Positions 47,804 through 59,636 of a stretch of 64,000 nt of DNA are shown here, piece by piece. The notes below the pieces were generated by a model. It was not told where the DNA came from. It did not search any database and worked only from the letters and a program-made list of their open reading frames with translations. The stretch comes from Porphyrobacter sp. SLTP (lineage in GTDB: Bacteria; Pseudomonadota; Alphaproteobacteria; Sphingomonadales; Sphingomonadaceae): positions 124,001 to 188,000 of the forward strand of contig NZ_JAAALE010000005.1 in NCBI RefSeq assembly GCF_009905735.1, read 5' to 3'. How positions within the stretch are numbered: the stretch's first letter is position 1; each line of letters opens with the position of its first letter. A program made the translations under genes and the position numbers.

Positions 47804-49957
<2,154 letters not shown>

Positions 49958-49971
49958 CGCGTTACCATTTT

Positions 49972-50052
49972 TCCGTTCGTGTCGAGCGAAGTCGAGACAC
50001 CGCGCGGGGGTATCTCGACTGCGCACTTCGTGCTCCGCTCGATACGAACGGA
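49972..50052. repeat. CGTTCGTGTCGAGCGAAGTCGAGA-type inverted repeat
   Basis: Left arm TCCGTTCGTGTCGAGCG (from 49972) is matched with one mismatch by right arm CGCTCGATACGAACGGA (to 50052); inner GTCGAGA and TCTCGAC also pair. This is a third repeat type, located upstream of the mutase start. It could interrupt or stabilise the transcript. Confidence 0.75.
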
Positions 50053-50063
50053 GATGGGAGCGA

Positions 50064-50849
50064 TTAGTGCCCCTTAAACTCGGCCTTGCGCTTCTGGAGG
50101 AAGGCCATGCCGCCCTCCATCGCGTCCTTGGTCGCGCCGGCGATGCGCTGACCCTCGGCCTCGGCGAGCAGCACCATTTGCAGGTTCTGGTCGAGCGCGG
50201 TGGCGATGTTGCGCTTCATCGTCGCGTAGGCGACCGTCGGCCCGTTGGCGAGCTTCTCGGCCAGCGCGCGGGCTTCGGTCATCAGGTCCGCATCCTCGAC
50301 GCACTTGTAGACGAGGCCCCATTCCTCGGCCTGCGTTCCGCTGATCTTCTCGCCCAGCATCATCATCCGCGTGGCGCGGGCGCGGCCGATGGCGCGGGTG
50401 AGCAGCCAGGTCGAACCGCCATCGGGCACTAGGCCGATGTTGACGAAGGCCTGGAGGAAATAGGCGCTCTTGGCCGCCAAGGTGAAATCCGCCGCCAGAG
50501 CCAGCGAGCAGCCGACGCCCGCCGCCGGGCCGTTGACCGCGCAGATCACCGGCACGCTCGCGCGCACCACCTGGCTGATCGCGGGGTTGTAGTGGTTGAT
50601 CAGCGCCTCATGGCTGCCGCCCTTGCCGCCCAGCGCCGAGCCATCGCCGCGGGCGGACAAATCCGCGCCCGAGCAGAAGCCCTTGCCTTCGCCCGTAATC
50701 AGCACCGCGCGCGCGTCGCCAAGGTCGTAGAACGCCTGCCCCAGCTCGTCCGCCATCTGCGGCGGCATGGCGTTGAGGCGCTCGGGGCGGTTGAGGGTGA
50801 TGGTGAGCAGCGGGCCTTCACGGTCAACGCGGATGGTTTCGTAGGACAT
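50064..50849 (-). CDS. enoyl-CoA hydratase/isomerase family protein
   Basis: The 261-residue crotonase-fold enzyme has [10 protein letters not shown] at the N-terminus, CSGADLS and the second oxyanion segment [18 protein letters not shown], then [10 protein letters not shown]. Similar proteins act as PaaG/enoyl-CoA hydratases in acyl-CoA breakdown. The ATG at 50849 follows GGAGAG; upstream frame is in the epimerase gene. Its place here suggests it supplies propionyl-CoA from branched or odd-chain substrates, which is inference. Confidence 0.92.
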   Translation of the reverse strand: MSYETIRVDREGPLLTITLNRPERLNAMPPQMADELGQAFYDLGDARAVLITGEGKGFCSGADLSARGDGSALGGKGGSHEALINHYNPAISQVVRASVPVICAVNGPAAGVGCSLALAADFTLAAKSAYFLQAFVNIGLVPDGGSTWLLTRAIGRARATRMMMLGEKISGTQAEEWGLVYKCVEDADLMTEARALAEKLANGPTVAYATMKRNIATALDQNLQMVLLAEAEGQRIAGATKDAMEGGMAFLQKRKAEFKGH

Positions 50850-50865
50850 TTTTCTCTCCGGGGGT

Positions 50866-51318
50866 TTAGTTCGACCAGTGCGTGCCCTCTTTGGGCGTCT
50901 CCATGATCTCGGTAAGCATGCCGCCCATGTCCTTGGGATGGACGAAAAAGATAGGCGTGCCGTGCGCGCCGATGCGCGTGGGGCCAAGGATGCGCTTGCC
51001 CAGCGCCTCGACTTCCGAGCGCGCCTCGGCGATATCGGGGACTTCGAAGCACAAATGATGCTGCCCGCCCAAGGGGTTCTTGGCGATGAAGCCGGCGAGC
51101 GTGGAGTTCTCCCCCAGCGGCTCGATCAGCTCGATCTGGGTTCCGTTCAGCGCGCCATCCGCGCCGGGGGTGTCGACGAAGCAGACCTTCACGCCTTGTT
51201 CCTCAAGGTCGAAAGGCTCGGTGATGGAGGTCGCACCCATGACGTCGCGGTAGAATGCGATGCTATCGGCGATGGAGGGCGTGGCGACCCCGATGTGGTT
51301 GAGACGGCCGAGTTTCAT
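50866..51318 (-). CDS. mce: methylmalonyl-CoA epimerase
   Basis: This 150-residue metal-dependent VOC-fold enzyme interconverts (S)- and (R)-methylmalonyl-CoA, linking the carboxylase to the mutase. LNHIGVATPSI with a metal His, the middle ELIEPLGENS, and GGQHHLCFEVPDI carry the metal ligands. The ATG at 51318 overlaps the upstream stop (ATGA) with GGAAG before it. Confidence 0.95.
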   Translation of the reverse strand: MKLGRLNHIGVATPSIADSIAFYRDVMGATSITEPFDLEEQGVKVCFVDTPGADGALNGTQIELIEPLGENSTLAGFIAKNPLGGQHHLCFEVPDIAEARSEVEALGKRILGPTRIGAHGTPIFFVHPKDMGGMLTEIMETPKEGTHWSN

Positions 51319-51665
51319 AATTCTTCCAATCCGTGTCTTTGGCGGAACTGCTCGACGATATCCTGAAAGGCCCGGTAACCGTCCTCCCGCGTGTCGAGAA
51401 TGGCTTCGAATTCTGCGACCCAATCCTTGCTAGGCTCGTATTGAGGTTCTCCCGGGAGGCCCGCCCCGGCGAAGGCCTCTCCGTCGATATCGAGAAATTC
51501 CTGAAACTTGGCAGCGTGCTGATCGAGGCCAGTTGTCTTCATCGCAGCGTGGGCCTCAAGCAGCTCGTCCTCGTCAGACTGCGTGACGAAAAACCAGAAG
51601 CCCTCTTGATGGATTGCATCCAGCGCATTCCATGCGGCCTCATATGCGCCTTGCAGGTCAGTCAT
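51315..51665 (-). CDS. 116-residue protein of unknown function in the propionate operon
   Basis: The protein is acidic and helical (QGAYEAAWNALDAIHQEGFWF, DSKDWVAEF-like and DGYRAFQDIVEQF segments), with no signal peptide or membrane span. I do not recognise a family. It lies 19 bases after pccB and is coupled to the epimerase by ATGA overlap. Its base composition is less GC-rich than its neighbours in places, so it may be a newer insertion. Role unknown. Confidence 0.75.
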   Translation of the reverse strand: MTDLQGAYEAAWNALDAIHQEGFWFFVTQSDEDELLEAHAAMKTTGLDQHAAKFQEFLDIDGEAFAGAGLPGEPQYEPSKDWVAEFEAILDTREDGYRAFQDIVEQFRQRHGLEEL

Positions 51666-51684
51666 CGTTCAAGGATCCCGGTAA

Positions 51685-53217
51685 TCACAGCGGAATATTG
51701 TCATGCTTCTTCCAAGGGTTCTCCAACTGCTTCGTCCGCAGCTTCCTTAGCCCCAGCGCGATCCGGCGGCGGGTCGAGTGCGGGTGGATCACCTCGTCGA
51801 TATAGCCGCGCTGGGCCGCGACGAAGGGGTTGGCGAAGCGGTCTTCATATTCCTTGGTCCGCTCGGCGATCTTGGCCGGGTCGTCCTTCTCGGAGCGGAA
51901 GATGATCTCCACCGCGCCCTTGGCGCCCATCACCGCGATTTCCGCCGTCGGCCACGCATAGTTCAGATCGCCCCGCAGGTGCTTCGATGCCATCACGTCA
52001 TAGGCCCCGCCGTAAGCCTTGCGGGTGATGACGGTGATCTTGGGCACGGTCGCCTCGGCATAGGCGAAGAGCAGCTTCGCGCCGTGCTTGATGATCCCGC
52101 CCAGCTCCTGCGCCGTGCCGGGGAGGAAGCCGGGCACGTCGACGAAAGTGATGATCGGGATCTCGAAGGCATCGCAGAAGCGCACGAAGCGCGCGGCTTT
52201 CTTCGAGGAGTTGATGTCGAGCACGCCTGCCAGCACCATCGGCTGGTTCGCCACCACACCGACGGTGCGGCCTTCCACCCGGCCGAACCCGCACAGGATA
52301 TTGCCCGCGTGCATCGGCTGGATCTCGAAGAAATCGCCCTCGTCCAGCACCTTGGCGATCACTTCGTGCATGTCATAGGGCTGGTTGGCATTATCGGGGA
52401 TCAGCGTGTCGAGGCTGTTGTCGATCCGATCCCACGCGTCGCTGGTGGGGAGGATCGGGGCTTCGTCACGGTTGGAGAGCGGCAGGAAATCGAAAAATCG
52501 CCGGGTCGCCAGCAGGGCTTCGACATCGTTCTCGTAAGCGAGATCGGCGACCGAGGTTTTGGTGGTGTGGGTGATCGCCCCGCCCAGTTCCTCCTGCGTC
52601 ACCACCTCGTTGGTGACGGTCTTCACCACTTCAGGGCCGGTGACGAACATGTAGCTCGAATCCTTCACCATGAAGATGAAGTCGGTCATCGCCGGCGAAT
52701 AGACCGCCCCGCCCGCGCAGGGCCCCATGATGAGGCTGATCTGCGGCACCACGCCGGATGCGAGCACATTGCGCTGGAACACCTCGGCATAACCGCCGAG
52801 GCTCGCCACGCCTTCCTGAATGCGCGCCCCACCCGAATCGTTGAGGCCGATAACCGGCGCGCCGACCTTCAGCGCGGTGTCCATCACCTTGCAGATCTTC
52901 TCCGCATGGCGCTTCGACAGCGAGCCGCCGAAGACGGTGAAATCCTGCGAGAACACGTAAACCAGCCGGCCGTTGATCGTGCCGCTGCCCGTGACCACCC
53001 CGTCACCCGGGATACGCTGGGTTTCCATCCCGAAATCGTTGCAGTCGTGCTCCACGTAGGCATCGACTTCTTCAAAGCTGCCTTCGTCGAGCAGCACGTC
53101 GAGCCGTTCGCGCGCGGTCAGCTTGCCCTTGGCGTGCTGGGCGTCGATGCGCTTCTGGCCGCCCCCCATGCGGGCGGCTTCGCGGCGGCGTTCCATTTCG
53201 GCGATATTGGCGGACAA
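51685..53217 (-). CDS. pccB: propionyl-CoA carboxylase beta subunit
   Basis: The 510-residue carboxyltransferase moves CO2 from carboxybiotin to propionyl-Co[25 protein letters not shown] and [14 protein letters not shown] are characteristic carboxyltransferase motifs. The start is most likely TTG at 53217, with AAGGGG seven bases before; an ATG at 53196 is the alternative, and the longer frame to 53265 is unlikely. It is the first gene of the module; the alpha subunit is pccA at 42891. Confidence 0.95.
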   Translation of the reverse strand: MSANIAEMERRREAARMGGGQKRIDAQHAKGKLTARERLDVLLDEGSFEEVDAYVEHDCNDFGMETQRIPGDGVVTGSGTINGRLVYVFSQDFTVFGGSLSKRHAEKICKVMDTALKVGAPVIGLNDSGGARIQEGVASLGGYAEVFQRNVLASGVVPQISLIMGPCAGGAVYSPAMTDFIFMVKDSSYMFVTGPEVVKTVTNEVVTQEELGGAITHTTKTSVADLAYENDVEALLATRRFFDFLPLSNRDEAPILPTSDAWDRIDNSLDTLIPDNANQPYDMHEVIAKVLDEGDFFEIQPMHAGNILCGFGRVEGRTVGVVANQPMVLAGVLDINSSKKAARFVRFCDAFEIPIITFVDVPGFLPGTAQELGGIIKHGAKLLFAYAEATVPKITVITRKAYGGAYDVMASKHLRGDLNYAWPTAEIAVMGAKGAVEIIFRSEKDDPAKIAERTKEYEDRFANPFVAAQRGYIDEVIHPHSTRRRIALGLRKLRTKQLENPWKKHDNIPL

Positions 53218-53299
53218 TGGGCATCCCCTTGTTTGGCGTGTTTGGCCGCTGCGTTGCCTTAGCATGTCCCAAGCGTCAACGTGGCAAAAGTGCGGGCGG

Positions 53300-54022
53300 T
53301 CAGAACCTGAGTGTCATGCGCCGCGCCAGCCAAGGGGCGACCGCCTCGACCATCCGCAGCATCTTGGTCATGCCGATATTGGCCTCGTCGTGGTCCTGCT
53401 CGATCGCGGCGATGATCTTGCGCGCGCATTCCTCGGGCGGCATTTTCTTCATGCGGTTGCCGTCATTCATCTGGGTATCGACCACCGGCGGCAGAGCCTC
53501 GATCACCTGAATGGCGCTGCCCTTGAGCTGTTCACGCAGGGCCAGCGTATAGAACCGCAGGCCCGCCTTGGTGGCGCAATAGACTGGCTGGCGCGCCGCT
53601 GGCGCAATCGCGAGGCCGCTGGTCACGTTGACGATCGCCGCTTGCGGACGGGCGCGCAGGCGCTCCACCAGCGCGGTGATCAGCCGGATCGGGGCGGAGA
53701 GATTGGCATAAATGCCCGCATCCGCCGCATCGGCATCAGGCGTGGCCTTGCGGAAATCGTGATCGACCAGTTGCCCGGCATTGTTGATCAGCACATCGAG
53801 CTCGGTCTCAGCCAGCTGCGCTATCAGCGCATCGACCCCGGCGGCATGGGACAGATCGGCAGCGATCACCTCAAACCCCGCGGCCCGCATCGCCTCGAGC
53901 CGTTCGGGGCTGCGTCCGGTGAGAATCACCCGCGCGCCCTTGGCCTTGAGTTGCAGCGCGATCTCGCGCCCGATCCCGGCGCTGCCGCCGGTCAACAATA
54001 CCGTCTTTCCTGCAAGCTGCAT
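53300..54022 (-). CDS. classical short-chain dehydrogenase/reductase
   Basis: A 240-residue NAD(P)-dependent oxidoreductase with TGGSAGIG (cofactor loop), NNAG, catalytic Ser in NVTSG and YCATK (YxxxK). It resembles DltE-like oxidoreductases. Substrate unknown. It lies 82 bases upstream of pccB on the same strand and could be co-transcribed or separate. Confidence 0.9.
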   Translation of the reverse strand: MQLAGKTVLLTGGSAGIGREIALQLKAKGARVILTGRSPERLEAMRAAGFEVIAADLSHAAGVDALIAQLAETELDVLINNAGQLVDHDFRKATPDADAADAGIYANLSAPIRLITALVERLRARPQAAIVNVTSGLAIAPAARQPVYCATKAGLRFYTLALREQLKGSAIQVIEALPPVVDTQMNDGNRMKKMPPEECARKIIAAIEQDHDEANIGMTKMLRMVEAVAPWLARRMTLRF

Positions 54023-54094
54023 GACACCCGTCTCCCCGCCTGTGGCTTACGAACAACAGTTGCATAGGGCAACGCATTAGGCGAGACCGGCGTC

Positions 54095-55198
54095 ATGGAG
54101 CGGTGCGAATTTCTGGTGATCGGCGGCGGGATCGCGGGGCTGAGCTGCGCGGCGCGGCTGGCCGCGCACGGGCGAGTGGTGGTGCTGGAGGGTGAGAGCG
54201 CGTCCGGCTACCACGCATCGGGCCGCAGCGTGGCGGTGGCGCATTTCGGGCTGGGCGAGCGGCTGGTGCGCACGCTGACCGCGCTGAGCCTGCCCGCGCT
54301 GGCCGAGCATGGCACGCGGCATCCGGCGCTGCATATCGCCTCTGCTGCGCAATTGGCGGCGCTGGACGCGCTGGAAGAAACGCACCGCCAATTCGGCTGC
54401 GATTATGCGCGGATCAACGGTGCCGAAGCGCGCGCGCTGCTGCCGGTGCTGAAGCCCGAAGCGTGCGAGGCCGCGCTGGTCGATCACGGGGCGCTCAAGC
54501 TCGATACGCATGCGATGTTGCAGGCGCATGTTACGACCTTGCGCGCGGCGGGGAGCACAGTGGTCACGGGTGCGACGGTCAGCGCGATTGCACGCGATGG
54601 CGCAGGCTGGCGGGTGGAAGCCTTGGGCGAGACTTACGGCGCGCCGCTGCTCATCAACGCGGCGGGAGCATGGGCGGATGAGATTGCGCGCCTTGCGGGC
54701 GTCACGCCTATTGGGATCGAGCCGCGCCGCCGCACCGTCATCTCCTTCGCCGCATTGCCGGACGAGGATGTGCGCGCCTGGCCCTTCACCAAGACCGTGG
54801 GCGAAGGCTTCTACATGCTGCCCGAAGGAGCGGGACAGTTGCTCGCCTCAGCGATGGACCAGACCCCCAGCGCGCCGTGCGACGCCGCGCCTGAGGAGCT
54901 CGACATCGCCATCGCCGCCGACCGGGTCGAGCAGGCGACCACCCTCCCCATTCGCCGGATCGCACATAGCTGGGCGGGCCTCAGAAGCTTTGCGCCCGAT
55001 GAATTGCCGGTGATCGGCCACGCGGTGGGCGCACCCGGTTTCGTATGGGTCGCGGGACAAGGCGGCGCTGGCTTCCAGACGGCGCCCGCGCTGTCACGGA
55101 TTGCGGAAAGCGCGGTGCTGGGCCTGCCCTTCCCCGCGGATTGCGCCGAGGCAGGCCTTGCGCCCGAGCAATTCGCCCCGCGGCGGTTCGGCGCCTAG
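54095..55198 (+). CDS. FAD-dependent amino-acid-type oxidoreductase (DadA-like)
   Basis: The 367-residue enzyme starts with the dinucleotide fold VIGGGIAGLSCAARLA and ends with AGLRSFAPDELPVIG and VAGQGGAGFQTAP, the pattern of DAAO/DadA-family flavoproteins that oxidise amino acids or similar amines. The substrate is not clear. No signal peptide. It is divergent from the SDR gene and shares its stop-codon CTAG with the next gene on the other strand. Confidence 0.88.
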   Translation: MERCEFLVIGGGIAGLSCAARLAAHGRVVVLEGESASGYHASGRSVAVAHFGLGERLVRTLTALSLPALAEHGTRHPALHIASAAQLAALDALEETHRQFGCDYARINGAEARALLPVLKPEACEAALVDHGALKLDTHAMLQAHVTTLRAAGSTVVTGATVSAIARDGAGWRVEALGETYGAPLLINAAGAWADEIARLAGVTPIGIEPRRRTVISFAALPDEDVRAWPFTKTVGEGFYMLPEGAGQLLASAMDQTPSAPCDAAPEELDIAIAADRVEQATTLPIRRIAHSWAGLRSFAPDELPVIGHAVGAPGFVWVAGQGGAGFQTAPALSRIAESAVLGLPFPADCAEAGLAPEQFAPRRFGA

Positions 55199-56220
55199 AC
55201 CCGCACGATCCCCTGATCGACCAGACTGCGTGCAGTCGCCGCGATACTGTCGTCGGCAGCGATAAAATCCATCCCCAGCACGCGCCGCGTATGCTCGCCC
55301 GAGACATCGCGGGTGCGGCCGAGTTCGGCCTTCACCTGCTTCATTTCGGCCAGCAGCGGCGCGAGCAGGGTGACGACGAAGTCCGGGAGCTTGCGGGTCG
55401 GCACCTTGCGCGCAAGCTCAGGCGTGCGCGTTCGCAGCACTTGCGCAATCTCGGTCATCCACACGAAGCGATCCTGCACCGGAAAACGCTCGCCGCGGAC
55501 GGTTTTCGCCGGCGCATCAAGCGCCAGCAGATGGGCGCGCGCCACATCCCGCACGTCAATAATGCCGAAGCCGACTGCGGGCAGCGCCGGGATCTCGCCG
55601 GTCAAGAGCTTGCGCACCAATTCGATCGAGGTCGACAGATCGTCATTCACCACCGGCCCCAGCACGGCCACCGGATTGACCGAGCAGAACGCCATATCGG
55701 GCGCGTGCGAGGCAACCCACTCGCGCGCGGCTTTCTCGGCCACGGTCTTGGAGCGATGGTAGGGCGGAACGGCCGGATTTTCGAGCACGGTCCAATCCCG
55801 CTCGTCAAAGCGGTCCTTCCCCGGGCCGTGGCCATAGGCAATCGCGGCCGCCGAACTGGTCAGCACGAAACGCTCCACCCCCGCCGCATGGGCAAAACGC
55901 AGCGCCCGCAAGGCCCCTTCGCGCGCCGGGATCACCAGCGCATCGGCGTGTTTGGGCACCGCGAGGGGAAAAGGCGAGGCGACATGGGCCACGCCGTCGC
56001 AGCCCGCGCAGGCCTCAGCCCAGCCTGCGTCATGTTCCAGATCAGCCTGAAACACCCGCAGGCGCTCGCCTGCCTGAGGCCAGCGGGCGCGCAGGCGCGG
56101 TTCGCTTTTGGCAGCATTGCGCACTGTGGTGTGGACGCTCTTGCCCGCCGCCAGCGCCTGATCGATGATCTCGCCCGCGATATAGCCGGTGCCGCCGGTC
56201 ACAAGGATGGTATCGGCCAT
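55195..56220 (-). CDS. extended SDR / NAD-dependent epimerase-dehydratase family protein
   Basis: The 341-residue product has the Rossmann TGGTGYIAGEI, VAHVASPFPL, TSSAAAI and YHRSK, as in the dihydroflavonol reductase/cinnamoyl-CoA reductase-like extended SDRs. It would reduce a carbonyl with NADPH; substrate unknown. Its stop overlaps that of the convergent flavoprotein gene in a shared CTAG. Confidence 0.88.
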   Translation of the reverse strand: MADTILVTGGTGYIAGEIIDQALAAGKSVHTTVRNAAKSEPRLRARWPQAGERLRVFQADLEHDAGWAEACAGCDGVAHVASPFPLAVPKHADALVIPAREGALRALRFAHAAGVERFVLTSSAAAIAYGHGPGKDRFDERDWTVLENPAVPPYHRSKTVAEKAAREWVASHAPDMAFCSVNPVAVLGPVVNDDLSTSIELVRKLLTGEIPALPAVGFGIIDVRDVARAHLLALDAPAKTVRGERFPVQDRFVWMTEIAQVLRTRTPELARKVPTRKLPDFVVTLLAPLLAEMKQVKAELGRTRDVSGEHTRRVLGMDFIAADDSIAATARSLVDQGIVRV

Positions 56221-56279
56221 GCTGCGCTTCCCCTGATGAAGTGTCGCCGCACCTTAGCAGCACGGCAGCGGCGCGCAGC

Positions 56280-57635
56280 CTATTTGAACAGCACCAGCTC
56301 TTCCGCCATCGTCGGATGGATCGCGACGGTCGCATCGAAATCGGCCTTGGTCAGCCCCGCCTTCACCGCGATGGCAGCCACCTGCATGATCTCGGGCGCA
56401 TCGGGGCCGATCATGTGGATGCCGACGATCCGGTCATTCGCGGCATCGACGATCATCTTATAAAGGCTGCGCTCGTTGCGGCCAGCCACCACGTTCTTCA
56501 TCGGCCGGAAATCCGACTGAAAGACCTTGATATTGCCAAGCTGGTTGCGCGCCTCGCTTTCGGTCAGTCCGACGGCGGCGATCGGCGGGTGGCAGAACAC
56601 TGCGGATGGCACGCAGGAATGATCGACCGCGTAAGGCTCGACCCCGCCGAATACCGAATCGGCGAAGGCCTGCCCTTCGCGAATGGCGACGGGGGTGAGT
56701 TGAACCCGGTCGGTCACATCGCCCACGGCATAGACATAATCGACATTGGTGCGGCTGAAAGCATCGACCACGATCTCCCCGCGCTTGCCGGTTTCGATGC
56801 CGACAGTCTCAAGCCCCAGCCCTTCAATGTTCGGCACCCGTCCCGTCGCGACCATCACCGCGTCATATTCGCAAGGCTCCTGCCCGGTCAGCTTGACGAG
56901 CAGAGTTCCGTCATCCTGCTTTTCAATGTGTTCGAACTCGGCGTGGAAGAGGAAGGCGATGCCCTTGACCATCGAGATCTGGAGCAGCCGGTCGCGCACG
57001 GATGCATCATAGCTGCGCAGGATCGTGTCCGAGCGGTTGGCGATCGTCACCTTGCAGCCGAATTCATTGAAGATCCCGGCAAATTCGTTGGCGATATAGC
57101 CCCCGCCCGCGATCAGGATGCGGCGCGGCAGGCTGTCGAGGTGGAACGCCTCGTTCGAGGTGATGACATGTTCGCTGCCCGGAAACGCCGGGACGTGCGG
57201 GCGCGCGCCGGTCGCGACGAGGATGTATTTGGCCGTCACCACCTGGCCGCTGGCCAGCGTGATCTGATGATCGCCCGTTATCGTCGCGCGTTCCTTGAAG
57301 ATCGTGACGTCGTGATTGCCGAGGGTCTGGCCATAGAGCCCTTCAAGCCGGCTCACATCCGTCTGGACGGCATCGCGCAGCGAAGCCCAATCGAAGCGCT
57401 TGCCTTCGATGGTCCAGCCAAATGCTTTGGCATCCTCAAGATCCTCAGCGAAGTGCGCGCCGTAGACGAGCATCTTCTTGGGCACGCAGCCGCGGATCAC
57501 GCAGGTGCCGCCGACGCGGTATTCCTCGGCAACGGCCACTTTGGCGCCGTGAGCTGCGGCCACGCGGCTGGCACGCACCCCGCCCGAGCCTGCGCCGATG
57601 GTGAAGAGATCAAAGTCGTATTCGGCCGTCATCAT
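56280..57635 (-). CDS. gor: glutathione-disulfide reductase
   Basis: The 451-residue flavoprotein reduces oxidised glutathione with NADPH. The redox-active disulfide is C45/C50 in GGTCVIRGCVPKK, followed by the NADPH fold GGGYIANEFAG and the C-terminal interface VAIHPTMAEELV with catalytic His. The ATG at 57635 or 57632 follows GGGAG; an upstream frame adds only a few residues. This is the Gor type of the pyridine-nucleotide disulfide family. Confidence 0.96.
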   Translation of the reverse strand: MMTAEYDFDLFTIGAGSGGVRASRVAAAHGAKVAVAEEYRVGGTCVIRGCVPKKMLVYGAHFAEDLEDAKAFGWTIEGKRFDWASLRDAVQTDVSRLEGLYGQTLGNHDVTIFKERATITGDHQITLASGQVVTAKYILVATGARPHVPAFPGSEHVITSNEAFHLDSLPRRILIAGGGYIANEFAGIFNEFGCKVTIANRSDTILRSYDASVRDRLLQISMVKGIAFLFHAEFEHIEKQDDGTLLVKLTGQEPCEYDAVMVATGRVPNIEGLGLETVGIETGKRGEIVVDAFSRTNVDYVYAVGDVTDRVQLTPVAIREGQAFADSVFGGVEPYAVDHSCVPSAVFCHPPIAAVGLTESEARNQLGNIKVFQSDFRPMKNVVAGRNERSLYKMIVDAANDRIVGIHMIGPDAPEIMQVAAIAVKAGLTKADFDATVAIHPTMAEELVLFK

Positions 57636-57720
57636 GCTGCTCCCATCGTCGCGGACACGCATATGGCGTCACAGGGGCGGAGCGGCAACCACGCGCGGGT
57701 GAAATGCCGGATTCAGATAA

Positions 57721-57752
57721 CAAAAGGGCGGGAGTTTGCTGCTCCCGCCCTT
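57721..57752 (-). terminator. rho-independent terminator of the DEAD-box helicase gene
   Basis: AAGGGCGGGAG and CTCCCGCCCTT (11-bp stem, 57724-57734 with 57742-57752) on the minus strand are followed by TTGTTATC. It ends the helicase transcript before gor. Confidence 0.88.
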
Positions 57753-57765
57753 CGTGTTCTTGTTA

Positions 57766-59286
57766 TCAGACGCTGGCTGCGCGGGGGCGACCTCCGCCGC
57801 CGCCGGGACGACCACGGCCGCGGTTTCCACCGCCATTGCCGCCGCCGTTACCAGCGGGACGCCCGCCGCCACCGGGGTGACGCTGGCCGCCGCCGTTGCC
57901 GCCGGGCTTGGAGCCAAAGGCACGGCGATCACCCTCAGGACGACGCTCGCCCTGCGGCTTACGATCACCTTCCGCGCGGCGCTGTTCGCCCTGCTGCGGA
58001 CGACGCTCACCATCAGGGCGACGATCACCCTGCGGCTTGCGATCACCCTGCGGACGCTGGCCGAGCGGGCGCGGGTTGACGCGCTTCATCGGCGTGCGGG
58101 CAGCCGGCTTGGTCGGGCCTTCGCCTTCCACCACGGCACGGAAATTGTCCGGCAGCGGCAGACGCTCAAGCTCGGCACCGGTCACCTTGCGGATATCCTT
58201 GAGGTATGCGCGTTCGTCCTCGGCACAGAAGGCAATCGCGATCCCGCTCTTGCCCGCCCGCGCGGTGCGGCCGATGCGGTGCACATATTGCTCCGGCACA
58301 TTGGGCAGTTCGTAATTGATCACGTGGCTGACGCCGGGAATGTCGATCCCGCGCGCGGCCACATCGGTCGCGATCAGCACCGGCACGCGAGCCTTGCGGA
58401 ACTCGTCGAGAGCGCGCTGGCGCTGCGGCTGCGACTTGTTGCCGTGGATCGCGTTGGCGGGGATGCCCGCCTGTTCCAGCTTCTTCACCACCCGGTCCGC
58501 GCCATGCTTGGTACGGGTGAAGATCAGCACGCGCTCAACCGTACCGGGCACGGTGTGACGACCCTTGAGGATCATTTCGAGCAGTGCGAGCTTCTCGTCC
58601 TGCTGGACCATGAAGAGGTACTGGTCGATGCGCTCAGCGGTGGTGCTTTCCGGCGTGACCGAGACCTGCACGGGATTGTTGCAGAAGCCGCTCACGAGCT
58701 CCTTGATCGCCTTAGGCATGGTCGCGCTGAAGAACAGCGTCTGGCGATCCTTCGGGGCCAGTTCGCGGATCTTGCGCAGCGCGTGGATGAAGCCGAGGTC
58801 GAGCATCTGGTCCGCTTCATCGAGCACCAGAATTTCGATCCCGGCGAGATTCAAAGCCTTCTGGTCGATCAGGTCGAGCAGGCGGCCTGGCGTGGCGACC
58901 AGAATGTCGGTGCCGCGGTGCAGCTTGTTGCGATCCTTGCCCACGCTGGTGCCGCCAACGATGCATTGCACCTTGAGGCCCGCCAGCGCGCCGTAATCCT
59001 TGGCGCTGTCGGCAATCTGCACCGCGAGTTCGCGGGTCGGCGCCAGAACCAGCATCCGGCAGGACTTGAACGGGATCTGCTTGTCGGCTTCGCGCAGGCG
59101 GTCAATGCTCGGGAGCATGAAGGCCGCGGTCTTGCCGGTGCCGGTCTGGGCGATACCAAGCAGGTCGCGGCCCTTGAGCACGGCGGGAATGGCCTGTTCC
59201 TGGATCGGGGTCGGCACGGTGTAGCCCTTGAGGTCAAGAGCCTGGAGCACGGGCTGCGACAGCCCGAGGTCAGCAAAAGTTGTCAT
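57766..59286 (-). CDS. DEAD-box RNA helicase, RhlE type
   Basis: This 506-residue RNA helicase has Q-motif PTPIQ (25-29), Walker A AQTGTGKT (46-53), DEAD (156-159), FFSAT and [10 protein letters not shown]. Residues 406-506 form a low-complexity tail: imperfect DR(K/R)PQG-type repeats, then Gly/Arg/Pro runs, typical of RNA-binding tails. Related proteins unwind structured RNA in ribosome assembly and RNA decay. The ATG at 59286 (MTTFADLGL) is the conserved start. Confidence 0.94.
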   Translation of the reverse strand: MTTFADLGLSQPVLQALDLKGYTVPTPIQEQAIPAVLKGRDLLGIAQTGTGKTAAFMLPSIDRLREADKQIPFKSCRMLVLAPTRELAVQIADSAKDYGALAGLKVQCIVGGTSVGKDRNKLHRGTDILVATPGRLLDLIDQKALNLAGIEILVLDEADQMLDLGFIHALRKIRELAPKDRQTLFFSATMPKAIKELVSGFCNNPVQVSVTPESTTAERIDQYLFMVQQDEKLALLEMILKGRHTVPGTVERVLIFTRTKHGADRVVKKLEQAGIPANAIHGNKSQPQRQRALDEFRKARVPVLIATDVAARGIDIPGVSHVINYELPNVPEQYVHRIGRTARAGKSGIAIAFCAEDERAYLKDIRKVTGAELERLPLPDNFRAVVEGEGPTKPAARTPMKRVNPRPLGQRPQGDRKPQGDRRPDGERRPQQGEQRRAEGDRKPQGERRPEGDRRAFGSKPGGNGGGQRHPGGGGRPAGNGGGNGGGNRGRGRPGGGGGRPRAASV

Positions 59287-59636
59287 ATGAAATAAGCTCG
59301 CAAATAGTCTGCGGCGCGCGCTGGGCTGCCTCTGACGGGTATCGCCAGTGGGCACGCCACGCGCGGCGCGGGGGTTGAAACCGCCCGCGTGAAAAGGGAA
59401 GTCTTGGAGGTAGAACCGAAGTGCGGCCGGGGCGGATGTTTTCAGATTTCCGCCGCTTCACGCATGGCTAGCGCGCTTCGATGGGGGCCATGTGGGCGTG
59501 ATGGCGCGGAAAGTCAATCCTTTCGCCACATGCGTCACCCCGTGCCTGACACGGGGCTAGGCTTTTCTTCTTGGACGTGTGCACAAGGTTAGCCAAACCC
59601 CGTATCAAGCACGGGGCGACGGACTTAGGGTTTGCC
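59287..59636. other. 350-base gap upstream of the helicase gene
   Basis: Between pgi and the helicase gene (same strand) I see no coding sequence. The half next to pgi contains the repeat pair at 59533-59621; the rest, nearest the helicase start, is presumably its promoter and leader. No clear ribosomal protein or RNA gene is present. Confidence 0.6.
59533..59621. repeat. palindromic intergenic repeat pair (CGTCACCCCGTG type)
   Basis: Two 31-base arms (59533-59563 and 59591-59621) are inverted near-copies, starting CGTC(A/G)CCCCGTGC at the outer ends and ending GGCT at the inner ends. Each arm contains CCCCGT...ACGGGG hairpins. The design is the same as at 16484-16547, with different sequence inside, so the two probably belong to one repeat class. 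Confidence 0.75.
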
